From: Streptomyces sp. NBC_00094 | Lineage (GTDB): Bacteria; Actinomycetota; Actinomycetes; Streptomycetales; Streptomycetaceae | NCBI RefSeq assembly: GCF_026343125.1 | Contig: NZ_JAPEMB010000001.1 | Span: 3,098,501 to 3,162,500, forward strand | DNA: 64,000 nt | Reading direction: 5' to 3' | Shown: piece by piece, positions 53,092-61,821 of the stretch | How positions within the stretch are numbered: the first letter of the stretch is position 1 | How the letters are laid out: each line of letters begins with the position of its first letter | Made by a program: the position numbers and the translations under genes | Notes under the pieces: generated by a model | The model's input: only the letters and a program-made list of their open reading frames with translations | Databases searched by the model: none | What the model was told of the DNA's origin: nothing

Positions 53092-55096
53092 GTGTCCCGT
53101 CCTCCCGCTCCGCGTTCCCGGTTCCCCCGGCCGTCACCGCGCTCGTCCCAGCGCCGTCGGTGTCCGTCGCCGCTCGCGCCACCACCCGGGCGCCGCTGCC
53201 GGGCAGGGCCGTCGGGTCGACGGTCGTCCGCGGCGGCGCGGGCAGCCTCGGCGGTACGGGCAGCGCCGGCCGGTCTCCGACGGGCTGCGGCGGAACCGCC
53301 GCGAGGCGCGCGCTCTCCTGCGCGCGTCCGGCGGCCGCCTGCTCCCGGTTGCGCCGCGAGTCCTCGGGCTCCAGCGGGATCGGGGAGCCCCGCAGCGGCT
53401 CGTCCGCCGTCCTCGGCAGGGTCAGCCGGAACTGCGAACCGCCTCCGGGCTCGCCCCAGGCCTGCAGCCAGCCGCCGTGCAGCCGGGCGTCCTCCACCGC
53501 GATCGACAGGCCGAGGCCCGTACCGCCGGTGGTGCGGGCACGGGCGGGGTCGGCGCGCCAGAAACGGTTGAACACCCGGGTCGCCTCGCCCGGCTTGAGC
53601 CCGACGCCGTAGTCACGGACGGCGATGGCCACGGCCCCACCGGCGGCGGCCAGCTTCACCACCACGTCCCGGCCCTCGCCGTGCTCGACGGCGTTGACGA
53701 CGAGGTTGCGCAGCACCCGCTCGACCCGGCGGGCGTCCGCCTCGGCCACCACGGGCTGCTCGTCGCCGAGGACCACGATCCGGGTGCCCTTGCGTTCGGC
53801 GAGGGGTTCCGCGCCGCCGATGACCCGGCGCACGACCTGGCGCAGGTCTATCGGCTCGGCCTCCAGGGCCGCCGCTCCGGCGTCGAAACGGCTGATCTCC
53901 AGGAGGTCGGAGAGGAGCGACTCGAAGCGGTCGAGCTGGTCGCCGAGGAGTTCGGCGGCGCGCCCGGTGACGGGGTCGAAGTCGACACGGGCCTCGTGGA
54001 TGACGTCGGCGGCCATCCGGACCGTGGTCAGTGGGGTACGCAGCTCGTGCGAGACGTCCGAGACGAACCGCCGCTGCATCCGCGACAGCTCCTCCAGCTG
54101 CTGGATCTTGAGCTGGAGGCTCTGGGCCATCTTGTTGAAGGCCTCGCCGAGTCGCGCGATGTCGTCCTCGCCGGTGACCTTCATCCGCTCCTGGAGACGG
54201 CCGGCCGAGAGCCGCTCGGCGATCCCGGCGGCCATCCGGACGGGCGTGACGACCTGGCGCACCATGAGCCAGGCGATGGCGCCGAGCAGCACGACGACGA
54301 ACAGCCCGGCGGTCGCCAGGGTGCCCTTGACCAGCGTGAGGGAGTCCTCCTCCTGCGTCAGCGGGAAGAGGTAGTACAGCTCGTACGGGGTCCCGTCGGC
54401 GTCGTTCAGCCGCTTGCCGATCACCAGCCCGGCCTCGGAGGCCTTGCCGTTGGTGTAGTTGATCCGGGTCGACTTCTGGAAGGTGTCCACGCCCTGGGCG
54501 ACCGAGAGCCGCAGATCGGCGGGGATGCTCGTGGTGGGGTCGACCTCACCCGAGGCCCGAGCGCCACGGCTCGCGGTGTCACCGGCGTCGAGGGAGAGCG
54601 CGACCACGTTGAAGGCGCTCTGCCCGCCGCTGGCGAGTTGCTCGACCAGCGTGGAGCGCCAGTTCACGGACGCGCCGGTCCGCCCCCCGTCCTGCTCGCC
54701 GGGGGCCGACGGCGTGGTCGCCGCCCGGTCCTGCGCGGCGGAGAACCCGCCCGCGGCCTGGCTCTGGGCAGCCCGCTCCTTGGCGTCGAGCAGTCCGTTG
54801 CGGACCTGGCCGATGACGACGAGGCCGAGCAGCAGCACCACTCCGAGAGACATCAGCAGAGTGCCGGCGACGACCCTCAGCTGGATGTTCCGCCGCCACA
54901 ACCGGACGGCGGGCAGCAGCGGGCGGCGGACCCAGCGCGCGAAGAGCCGGAACACCGGTCCACCCGGCGCTCCGTCCTTGAGCAGCCGTCCGAACGACAG
55001 ACGGCCGAAACGCGGGCCCCCCCGCCCCGGTCCGGCAGTCCGCCCCGTACGGACTCCCGGGTCCCCGGGCTTCGGAGCAGTACTGCCTTCAGTCAT
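53081..55096 (-). CDS. mtrB: Sensor histidine kinase MtrB
   Basis: This 671-residue membrane kinase has TM1 LRVVAGTLLMSLGVVLLLGL (about 65-90), a large extracytoplasmic region (~95-240), TM2 GTLATAGLFVVVLLGAIAWL, a HAMP domain, phospho-acceptor region FVSDVSHELRTPLTTVRMAA (His at SHELR), and HATPase motifs RVLRNLVVNAVEHGEGRDVV and TGGTGLGLSIAVEDARLHGG. The C-terminal ~100 residues are Pro/Arg/Ala-rich. With MtrA it regulates cell wall and development. The ATG at 55096 lies 1 base after the mtrA stop (TGACATG). It overlaps lpqB by 11 bases. Confidence 0.95.
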   Translation of the reverse strand: MTEGSTAPKPGDPGVRTGRTAGPGRGGPRFGRLSFGRLLKDGAPGGPVFRLFARWVRRPLLPAVRLWRRNIQLRVVAGTLLMSLGVVLLLGLVVIGQVRNGLLDAKERAAQSQAAGGFSAAQDRAATTPSAPGEQDGGRTGASVNWRSTLVEQLASGGQSAFNVVALSLDAGDTASRGARASGEVDPTTSIPADLRLSVAQGVDTFQKSTRINYTNGKASEAGLVIGKRLNDADGTPYELYYLFPLTQEEDSLTLVKGTLATAGLFVVVLLGAIAWLMVRQVVTPVRMAAGIAERLSAGRLQERMKVTGEDDIARLGEAFNKMAQSLQLKIQQLEELSRMQRRFVSDVSHELRTPLTTVRMAADVIHEARVDFDPVTGRAAELLGDQLDRFESLLSDLLEISRFDAGAAALEAEPIDLRQVVRRVIGGAEPLAERKGTRIVVLGDEQPVVAEADARRVERVLRNLVVNAVEHGEGRDVVVKLAAAGGAVAIAVRDYGVGLKPGEATRVFNRFWRADPARARTTGGTGLGLSIAVEDARLHGGWLQAWGEPGGGSQFRLTLPRTADEPLRGSPIPLEPEDSRRNREQAAAGRAQESARLAAVPPQPVGDRPALPVPPRLPAPPRTTVDPTALPGSGARVVARAATDTDGAGTSAVTAGGTGNAEREDGTRGR

Positions 55097-55097
55097 G

Positions 55098-55775
55098 TCA
55101 GCTCGGTCCCGCCTTGTAACCGACGCCACGGACGGTCACCACGATCTCCGGGCGCTCGGGGTCCTTCTCGACCTTCGAGCGCAACCGCTGGACGTGCACG
55201 TTCACCAGCCGTGTGTCGGCCGCGTGCCGGTAACCCCAGACCTGCTCCAGCAGGACCTCACGGGTGAAGACCTGCCACGGCTTACGCGCCAGCGCGACGA
55301 GCAGGTCGAACTCGAGCGGGGTCAGGGCGATGGACTGCCCCTCCCGCTTCACGGAGTGCCCGGCCACGTCGATGACCAGGTCACCGATGGTGAGCTGCTC
55401 CGGAGCCGGCTCCTCGGACCGCCGCAGCCGTGCCCGGATACGGGCGACGAGCTCCTTCGGCTTGAACGGCTTCACGATGTAGTCGTCGGCCCCGGACTCG
55501 AGACCCACCACCACGTCGACGGTGTCGCTCTTCGCGGTCAGCATGACGATCGGCACACCCGACTCGGCCCTGATGAGTCGGCACACCTCGATGCCGTCCC
55601 TTCCGGGCAGCATCAGGTCCAGCAGCACCAGGTCCGGCTTGGCCTCCCTGAATGCGGCAAGCGCCTTGTCACCGTCCGCGACGAACGACGGATCGAACCC
55701 TTCACCCCGCAGCACGATGCCGAGCATCTCGGCCAGTGCGGTGTCGTCGTCGACGACAAGAACGCGTCCCTTCAT
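55098..55775 (-). CDS. mtrA: Response regulator MtrA
   Basis: This 225-residue OmpR/PhoB-type regulator has receiver domain VLVVDDDTALAEMLGIVLRG with phospho-acceptor D in VLLDLMLPGRDG, conserved Lys in VKPFKPKELVARIRARL, and winged helix with RSKVEKDPERPEIVVTVRGV as recognition helix and wing. MtrA is a highly conserved actinobacterial regulator of development, antibiotic production and wall genes in Streptomyces. The ATG at 55775 is the family start (MKGRVLVVDDDTAL). A candidate direct-repeat site lies 26-40 bases upstream. It is first in the mtrA-mtrB-lpqB operon. Confidence 0.97.
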   Translation of the reverse strand: MKGRVLVVDDDTALAEMLGIVLRGEGFDPSFVADGDKALAAFREAKPDLVLLDLMLPGRDGIEVCRLIRAESGVPIVMLTAKSDTVDVVVGLESGADDYIVKPFKPKELVARIRARLRRSEEPAPEQLTIGDLVIDVAGHSVKREGQSIALTPLEFDLLVALARKPWQVFTREVLLEQVWGYRHAADTRLVNVHVQRLRSKVEKDPERPEIVVTVRGVGYKAGPS

Positions 55776-56106
55776 ATCGACATCATCCCATTAGCCAATC
55801 GTTACCTGCCGTGACCTGTCCCACAGCGTCTCCCCCAGCCCGGGCCGCGATCTCGTGGATCACGCTCCGCTCGGCCCGCCGCCGCACGGGTCGCGCGTCC
55901 AGATCGGGCATTCGCACAGTGTGCCGCCTACCGCCCGATCAATGAAGGTCCGGACAAAGGTACGAAGGAGAAGGCCGCTCCCACCCACGGGCAGGGCCCC
56001 ACGTGGCACGATGGCACCCGGCCCGCCGCCGTGCCAGGTGTCGGCCGCCGTGACCGAGCCGGTTCGCCGATCCGGCACCGCGACCATTCCTCCGAGGTGG
56101 ACGACC
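55776..56106. promoter_or_regulatory. Divergent mtrA / membrane-operon promoter region with candidate MtrA site
   Basis: These 331 bases separate divergent operons. GTTAC (55801-55805) and GTGAC (55811-55815) read on the minus strand as GTCAC-n5-GTAAC, a tandem-repeat form like MtrA binding sites, 26-40 bases before the mtrA ATG. This fits autoregulation but is a candidate only. No other gene is seen. Confidence 0.4.
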
Positions 56107-57321
56107 GTGAACGACACTCCGGGCTGGACCTCGCCCGGATCCGCTCCCTCCGACGGCCAGGACGGCTCGGGCATCCCCCGGCCCACCACCCCCGCCGACG
56201 CGAACGGCCCCGCCTCTCAGTGGTCCAAGGACCAGCCGCCCGCCGGCCAGTGGTCCCCGCCCACCGGTCAGACGCCGCCTCCGACTCCCGGCCGGAACTG
56301 GGGTGCCCCGCCCCCGAACCCCCACTGGGGCAGGCCTCCGGCCGCCAAGCCGGGCGTGATCCCGCTGCGCCCGCTGGGCATGGGCGAGATCCTCGACGGC
56401 TCGGTGAAGACCCTGCGCACCTACTGGCGCACCGTGCTGTCCATCTCGGTCACGGTCGCGGTGATCTCCCAGATCGCCTCCCTCCTGGGCCAGCGGTATC
56501 TGGTCCCCACGACTCCGGCCCTCAGCCCCGACGCGACGCCCGCCGAGCAGCTGGAGCAGTCGCTCCAGGCTGCCCAGGACTCCCTGATCGGACTGGGCCC
56601 CGCCCTGCTCGTCACGCTGGTGACGTCCCTCGTCAGCGCCGCCCTGCTGACCGTCGTCATCAGCCGCGCCATCGTGGGCCGCCCGGCCTCGCTCGGCGAC
56701 GCCTGGCGCGAGGCCCGTCCGCGCCTCCTCCAGCTCCTCGGACTGACCCTGCTGATGGTGGCGCTGAGCCTGGCCGTCATCGCCGTCGGCCTGCTCCCCG
56801 GTCTCCTGATCGGCGGTTCCGTCGGCGTGGCCCTGATCGTGCTCGGCGGGTTCGGTGCCATGGCGGCAGGTGTCTGGCTGCTGATCCGCTACAGCCTCGC
56901 CTCCCCCGCCCTGATGCTGGAGCGCCAGGGCGTCGTCAGCTCGCTGAAGCGCTCGGCGAAGCTGGTGCAGGGCTCGTGGTGGCGGATCTTCGGCATCACC
57001 CTGCTCACCCAGCTGCTGATCTTCATCTTCACGATGATCATCGCGATCCCGTTCACCATCGTCGGCATCGCGATCGACGGCGACGGCTTCTCGGGCCTCC
57101 TCTCCGGCTCCTCCACCGCCTTCGGCTGGCCGTTCCTGATCGTCACGGGCATCGGCGGCGTCATCACCAGCGCGGTCACCTACCCGATCTCGGCCGGTGT
57201 GACCGTCCTCCTCTACGTGGATCAGCGCATCCGCCGCGAAGCCCTGGACCTCGAACTGGCCCGAGCCGCCGGCCTCCCGGGCTACGGCCCCACTCCCGGC
57301 AACGAGACCGTCGGAGGCTGA
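56107..57321 (+). CDS. Membrane protein, GPDPase membrane-domain/DUF7544-like
   Basis: This 404-residue protein starts at GTG 56107 with GAGGTGG about 9 bases upstream. A Pro/Gln-rich cytoplasmic head of ~80 residues precedes PLRPLGMGEILDGSVKTLRT, a family motif of the glycerophosphoryl-diester-phosphodiesterase membrane domain. At least six hydrophobic helices follow (LSISVTVAVISQIASLLG, LLVTLVTSLVSAALLTVVIS, LIGGSVGVALIVLGGFGAMA, etc.), as does LMLERQGVVSSLKRSAKLVQ, a typical cytoplasmic loop. No enzyme active site is visible. It leads a five-gene operon with MoxR and DUF58 genes, divergent from mtrA. The function is unknown; an envelope scaffold or permease role is plausible. Confidence 0.8.
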   Translation: MNDTPGWTSPGSAPSDGQDGSGIPRPTTPADANGPASQWSKDQPPAGQWSPPTGQTPPPTPGRNWGAPPPNPHWGRPPAAKPGVIPLRPLGMGEILDGSVKTLRTYWRTVLSISVTVAVISQIASLLGQRYLVPTTPALSPDATPAEQLEQSLQAAQDSLIGLGPALLVTLVTSLVSAALLTVVISRAIVGRPASLGDAWREARPRLLQLLGLTLLMVALSLAVIAVGLLPGLLIGGSVGVALIVLGGFGAMAAGVWLLIRYSLASPALMLERQGVVSSLKRSAKLVQGSWWRIFGITLLTQLLIFIFTMIIAIPFTIVGIAIDGDGFSGLLSGSSTAFGWPFLIVTGIGGVITSAVTYPISAGVTVLLYVDQRIRREALDLELARAAGLPGYGPTPGNETVGG

Positions 57322-57325
57322 TGCC

Positions 57326-58018
57326 GTGACGGTCACGGGGGGAAGGACCGCGGCACTCACACTCCTGCGCGCCGACGGCGACGCACCGGTGGACATCTCC
57401 CGCCTCCCCGCCCGCGAGGCGGCGGAGCGGGAGCTGTCCGAGCCGATGTACCACGAGAACGATCCGAGCCTCCTCCAGCGGGGGCTCGACCGCTTCTGGG
57501 AGTGGATCGACGACCTCTTCGGCGCGGCGTCCGGAGCCACCCCCGGCGGCATCGTGGGCCTCGTCGCGATCGTCCTGGTCGTCATCGCGCTCGTCGCCGC
57601 CCTCTGGTGGCGACTCGGCACCCCCCGCAGAACACCGGGCACAGCCGGCGACTCCCTCTTCACCGACGGCCCCCGCACCGCCGACGAACACCGCGCGGCC
57701 GCCACCCGGCACGCCTCGGCGGGCCACTGGAACCAAGCGGTCCAGGAACGGATGCGGGCCATCGTCCGCTCCCTCGAAGAGCGCGTCCTGCTCGACCCCC
57801 GCCCCGGCCGCACCGCCGACGAGGCGGCGGCCGAAGCCGGCCGCTCGCTCCCCTCCCGCGCCGACGACCTACGCCTCGCCGCCCGCGCCTTCGACGACGT
57901 CACATACGGCGGCCGCACCGCCGACGAGCCCACGTACCGCCGCATCGAGGAACTGGACACCGCCCTGGAGCGGACGCGCCCCACCCTCGACACCGCTTCC
58001 ACGGGGGCGCCCTCATGA
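57326..58018 (+). CDS. DUF4129 membrane protein
   Basis: This 230-residue protein starts at GTG 57326, 4 bases after the previous stop. One membrane helix (IVGLVAIVLVVIALVAALWW, about 75-95) is followed by a cytoplasmic domain with AATRHASAGHWNQAVQERMR and AFDDVTYGGRTADEPTYRRI, the DUF4129 signature. DUF4129 proteins are regular companions of MoxR-DUF58 systems and of transglutaminase-like proteins. The stop overlaps the next start (ATGA). The function is unknown. Confidence 0.85.
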   Translation: MTVTGGRTAALTLLRADGDAPVDISRLPAREAAERELSEPMYHENDPSLLQRGLDRFWEWIDDLFGAASGATPGGIVGLVAIVLVVIALVAALWWRLGTPRRTPGTAGDSLFTDGPRTADEHRAAATRHASAGHWNQAVQERMRAIVRSLEERVLLDPRPGRTADEAAAEAGRSLPSRADDLRLAARAFDDVTYGGRTADEPTYRRIEELDTALERTRPTLDTASTGAPS

Positions 58019-59217
58019 GCCGACCGGCCGTCGACTCCACCTCGACCGCCCTGTCCGCCCGTCAGATCTGGACCCGTGCCCGCGGCGCCGCTCTCGTCCT
58101 GGCCCTGATCCTGATCGGCGGCATCGCTCTCGCGACGGTCCGCTCCACCGGGTCCCACGGCGCCCTCGACCCCCGCTCCGCCGACCCCGCCGGCAGCCGC
58201 GCCGTCGCCGAACTCCTCAAGGACCGCGGCATCACGGTCACCACCGCCACCACGCTCGACGAGGCCACGGCCGCCACCGACGCCCGCACCACCCTCCTGG
58301 TCACCACCCCCGACCTCCTGACGGAGACTCAACTCGCCGCCCTCCAGCGAGCCATGGAGACATCCGCCGGCCGCACCGTCCTCCTCGGCGCCGGCCCCGC
58401 CTCCCTCGGCACCCTGACCCCGGACGTCGCCAACGCCACCAGCTCCCCCGTGACGAACCGAGCCCCCGCCTGCACCCTGCCCGCCGCCACCCGCGCCGGC
58501 AGCGTCGAGCTCGGCGGCGAGCGCTACGTCATCGACCCCGGCACCGAGGCCGACGCCTGCTACCCCTCCGACGGCCTGCCGACCCTGGTCCGCCTCCCCG
58601 GCACGGGCGCCGCCGACACCGTCCTCCTCGGATCGCCCGACATCCTCTACAACAACCATCTCGACCAGCAGGGCAACGCCTCGCTCGCCCTGCAACTCCT
58701 CGGCTCCCGGCCCCATCTCGTCTGGTACCTCCCCTCCCTCGCCGACCCCTCGGCCGCCACCGACGCCCCCGCCGGCAGCACCACGGACAACTTCCTCGCG
58801 CTCGTCCCCTCCGGCTGGCTGTGGGGCACGCTCCAACTCACCGTCGCCGCCCTGCTCGCCGCCATCTGGCGCGGCCGCCGCCTCGGCCCCCTCGTCACCG
58901 AACGACTCCCGGTAGCCGTCCGCGCCTCCGAGACCACCGAAGGCCGCGCCCGCCTCTACCGCAAGGCGAACGCCCGCGACCGCGCCGCCTCCGTCCTCCG
59001 CACGGCGACCCGCACCCGCATCGCCCCCCTCATCGGCGTCCCCACCCAGGACGCCCACGCCCCCGAACTCCTCCTCCCCGCACTCTCCGCCCGTCTCCCG
59101 GAGACCACCGCGGACCCCAGAACCCTCCTCTTCGGCCCGGCTCCCGCCGACGACACCACCCTCATCCGCCTCGCGGACCAACTCGACGCCCTCGAAAGAG
59201 AGGTACGCACCTCATGA
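58015..59217 (+). CDS. DUF4350 membrane-associated protein
   Basis: This 400-residue protein has an N-terminal helix (GAALVLALILIGGIALATV), an extracytoplasmic domain (about 45-260; ELLKDRGITVTTATTLDEAT, DILYNNHLDQQGNASLALQL), and a second helix (LWGTLQLTVAALLAAIW). The domain is the DUF4350 fold resembling a GATase1-like domain. The C-terminal cytoplasmic tail contains PVAVRASETTEGRARLYRKA. It starts at ATG 58015 and overlaps the MoxR start at its own end. Members usually occur with MoxR/DUF58/DUF4129. The function is unknown. Confidence 0.85.
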   Translation: MSRPAVDSTSTALSARQIWTRARGAALVLALILIGGIALATVRSTGSHGALDPRSADPAGSRAVAELLKDRGITVTTATTLDEATAATDARTTLLVTTPDLLTETQLAALQRAMETSAGRTVLLGAGPASLGTLTPDVANATSSPVTNRAPACTLPAATRAGSVELGGERYVIDPGTEADACYPSDGLPTLVRLPGTGAADTVLLGSPDILYNNHLDQQGNASLALQLLGSRPHLVWYLPSLADPSAATDAPAGSTTDNFLALVPSGWLWGTLQLTVAALLAAIWRGRRLGPLVTERLPVAVRASETTEGRARLYRKANARDRAASVLRTATRTRIAPLIGVPTQDAHAPELLLPALSARLPETTADPRTLLFGPAPADDTTLIRLADQLDALEREVRTS

Positions 59218-60197
59218 GCGCCCCGACCCCCGAGACCGCTACGAACTCGGACAGCGCCCGCGCCTCCCTGGAGGCCCTGCGCACCGAGATCGCGAAGGCC
59301 GTGGTCGGCCAGGACCCCGCCGTCACCGGTCTCGTCGTCGCCCTGCTCTGCCGAGGACACGTCCTCCTCGAAGGCGTCCCCGGAGTCGCCAAGACCCTGC
59401 TGGTCCGCTCGCTCGCCGCCGCACTCGAACTCGACACCAAGCGCGTCCAGTTCACCCCCGACCTCATGCCGAGCGACGTCACCGGCTCCCTGGTCTACGA
59501 CACCAGGACCGCCGAGTTCTCCTTCCAGCCCGGCCCGGTCTTCACCAACCTGCTGCTCGCCGACGAGATCAACCGCACGCCCCCGAAGACCCAGTCCTCG
59601 CTCCTGGAGGCGATGGAGGAGGGCCAGGTCACCGTCGACGGCACCCCACGCGCCCTCCCCGACCCCTTCCTGGTCGCCGCGACCCAGAACCCCGTCGAGT
59701 ACGAAGGCACCTACCCTCTCCCCGAGGCCCAACTGGACCGGTTCCTGCTGAAGCTGACGGTCCCTCTGCCTTCACGCACCGACGAGATCCAGGTCCTCAC
59801 CCGTCACGCCGAGGGCTTCGACCCCCGCGACCTGAAGGCCGCGGGCGTCCGCCCGGTCGCGGGTCCCGCCGAACTCGAAGCCGCCCGGAACGCCGTGGCC
59901 AAGGTCGCGGTCTCCCCCGAGATCGCCGGCTACGTCGTCGATATCTGTCGTGCCACGCGTGAATCCCCCTCGCTCACGCTCGGGGTCTCCCCCCGAGGCG
60001 CCACCGCCCTGCTCTCCACCGCCCGCGCCTGGGCCTGGCTCACCGGCCGGGACTACGTCACCCCGGACGATGTGAAGGCCCTCGCTCTCCCCACCCTGCG
60101 TCATCGCATCCACCTGCGGCCCGAGGCCGAGATGGAGGGAGTCACCGGTGACTCCGTCATCAACTCGATCCTCGCCCACGTCCCCGTCCCCCGCTGA
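59214..60197 (+). CDS. moxR: MoxR-family AAA+ ATPase
   Basis: This 327-residue AAA+ protein has Walker A HVLLEGVPGVAKTLLVRSLA, Walker B NLLLADEINRTPPKTQSSLL, sensor ATQNPVEYEGTYPLPEAQLD and arginine finger region LDRFLLKLTVPLP. MoxR ATPases act as chaperones that help load cofactors into or assemble protein complexes, usually with a vWA protein such as DUF58. The ATG at 59214 overlaps the DUF4350 stop. It is followed 12 bases later by the DUF58 gene, so they probably form a complex. Confidence 0.93.
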   Translation: MSAPTPETATNSDSARASLEALRTEIAKAVVGQDPAVTGLVVALLCRGHVLLEGVPGVAKTLLVRSLAAALELDTKRVQFTPDLMPSDVTGSLVYDTRTAEFSFQPGPVFTNLLLADEINRTPPKTQSSLLEAMEEGQVTVDGTPRALPDPFLVAATQNPVEYEGTYPLPEAQLDRFLLKLTVPLPSRTDEIQVLTRHAEGFDPRDLKAAGVRPVAGPAELEAARNAVAKVAVSPEIAGYVVDICRATRESPSLTLGVSPRGATALLSTARAWAWLTGRDYVTPDDVKALALPTLRHRIHLRPEAEMEGVTGDSVINSILAHVPVPR

Positions 60198-60209
60198 GAA
60201 CGGCGCCCC

Positions 60210-61520
60210 ATGGCCCTCACCGGACGAACCGCGCTGATCGCGGCCCTCGGATCGCTCCCCGTCGGCATCCTCGCCCCCAGCTGGACGGGGATGCTCGCGG
60301 TGAACGCGCCTCTCTCACTAGCAATCCTGTGCGACTACGCCCTGGCCGCGCCAGTACGAACGCTCCAGTTCACCCGAAGTGGTGATACATCCGTTCGACT
60401 CGGTGACGCGGCAGAAGTCCAGCTCACCATCACGAACTCGTCCCGCCGCCGCCTCCGCGCCCAGCTCCGCGACGCCTGGCCGCCCAGCAGCTGGCTTCCC
60501 GGCACCGAACAGGCCGCGTCCCGCCACAGCCTCACGGTCCCCGCCGGCGAACGCCGCCGCCTCACCACAAGCCTGCGCCCGACCCGTCGCGGCGACCGCC
60601 GGGCCCAGCGGATCACCGTCCGCTCGTACGGCCCCCTCGGCCTCGCCGCCCGCCAGGGCAACCACGAAGTCCCCTGGACGGTCCGTGTCCTGCCGCCCTT
60701 CACGAGCCGCAAGCACCTGCCGTCCCGCCTGGCCCGCCTCCGCGAACTCGACGGCCGTACCAGCGTGCTGACTCGCGGCGAGGGCACCGAGTTCGACAGC
60801 CTCCGCGAGTACGTCCCCGGCGACGACACCCGCTCGATCGACTGGCGCGCCACCGCCCGCCAGTCCGCGGTGGCCGTCCGAACCTGGCGCCCCGAACGAG
60901 ACCGCCACATCCTCATCGTCCTCGACACCGGCCGTACCTCGGCCGGCCGCGTCGGCGACGTCCCCCGCCTGGACGCCGCGATGGACGCCGCTCTTCTCCT
61001 CACCGCGCTCGCCTCCCGCGCCGGCGACCGCGTCGACCTCCTGGCCTACGACCGCCGTCTCCGCGCCCAAGTCCAGGGCCGCACGGCCGGTGACGTCCTG
61101 CCCGCCGTGGTCGACGCCCTCGCCCCACTCGAACCGGAACTGGTGGAGACCGACGCCCGCGGCCTCGCGGCGACGGCTCTCTCCCGCGCCCCACGCCGCT
61201 CGCTCATCGTCCTTCTGACGGCCCTCGACGCGGCCCCGATCGAGGAGGGCCTTCTCCCGGTCCTGCCACAGCTCACCCAGCGCCACACGGTCCTGGTGGC
61301 CTCCGTCGCGGATCCTCGGACCAGCGCCATGGCAGCCACCCGAGGAACGCTCGAAGGCGTCTACGAGGCGGCCGCGGCCACCCAGACCCAATCCCAGCGC
61401 GCCCGTACCGCGGACCAGCTACGCCGTCACGGCGTCACCGTCGTCGACGCCACCCCCGACGCCCTCGCCCCCGCCCTGGCGGACGCCTATCTCGCCCTGA
61501 AAGCAGCCGGCCGCCTCTGA
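60210..61520 (+). CDS. DUF58 (vWA-like) protein
   Basis: This 436-residue protein has N-terminal hydrophobic segments (ALIAALGSLPVGILAPSWTG, about 1-45), a beta-rich extracytoplasmic/periplasmic-like part, and the DUF58 signature GDDTRSIDWRATARQSAVAV. A vWA-like domain then has MIDAS-type DTGRTSAGRV (near HILIVLDTGR) followed by LLTALASRAGDRVDLLAYDR. It is the usual partner of MoxR; the ATPase may remodel proteins bound by the vWA domain. It is last in the operon, 58 bases before a terminator shared with the convergent rRNA operon. Confidence 0.9.
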   Translation: MALTGRTALIAALGSLPVGILAPSWTGMLAVNAPLSLAILCDYALAAPVRTLQFTRSGDTSVRLGDAAEVQLTITNSSRRRLRAQLRDAWPPSSWLPGTEQAASRHSLTVPAGERRRLTTSLRPTRRGDRRAQRITVRSYGPLGLAARQGNHEVPWTVRVLPPFTSRKHLPSRLARLRELDGRTSVLTRGEGTEFDSLREYVPGDDTRSIDWRATARQSAVAVRTWRPERDRHILIVLDTGRTSAGRVGDVPRLDAAMDAALLLTALASRAGDRVDLLAYDRRLRAQVQGRTAGDVLPAVVDALAPLEPELVETDARGLAATALSRAPRRSLIVLLTALDAAPIEEGLLPVLPQLTQRHTVLVASVADPRTSAMAATRGTLEGVYEAAAATQTQSQRARTADQLRRHGVTVVDATPDALAPALADAYLALKAAGRL

Positions 61521-61578
61521 CGCACTCGCTCCTCCATCGACAGGCCTCGCCGAAAGGCATCCGGCCCGTAAACGCAGA

Positions 61579-61608
61579 AAAGCCCCGCACCATAAGGTGC
61601 GGGGCTTT
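61579..61608. terminator. Bidirectional terminator, rRNA operon and DUF58 operon
   Basis: AAAGCCCCGCACC pairs with GGTGCGGGGCTTT around ATAA. On the minus strand it lies about 12 bases after 5S rRNA; on the plus strand 58 bases after the DUF58 stop. Confidence 0.9.
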
Positions 61609-61620
61609 CCCACAATGATT

Positions 61621-61739
61621 GTTCGGCGGCGTCCTACTCTCCCACAGGGTCCCCCCTGCAGTACCATCGGCGCTGAAAGGCTTAGCTTCCGGGTTCGGAA
61701 TGTAACCGGGCGTTTCCCTAACGCTATGACCACCGAAAC
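61621..61739 (-). rRNA. rrf: 5S ribosomal RNA
   Basis: This is about 119 nt. The minus strand reads GTTTCGGTGGTCATAGCG at the 5' end and GGACGCCGCCGAAC at the 3' end, forming the terminal helix. The internal GCGCCGATGGTACTGCAGGG and GTGGGAGAGTAGG segments are diagnostic of actinomycete 5S. It is downstream of 23S in the same operon. The exact ends may differ by a few bases. Confidence 0.95.
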
Positions 61740-61821
61740 ACTATGAAGATATGAACCGCCGCACCACCCGAAAGGGGGGCGTGTTCGTTACTTCAGAACT
61801 AACACAGTGGACGCGAGCAAC
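61740..61821 (-). other. 23S-5S internal transcribed spacer
   Basis: This 82-base AT-richer spacer contains a run of Cs/Gs (about 61769-61780) and no tRNA gene. Confidence 0.7.

Noticed and set aside
55939..59181. Long minus-strand frame across the MoxR operon
   Set aside because: Gly/Glu/Asp-rich low-complexity translation spanning several real genes and their junctions; no motif.
61740..61821. A tRNA gene between 23S and 5S
   Set aside because: No cloverleaf or T-arm motif; the 82-base spacer is normal for Streptomyces.
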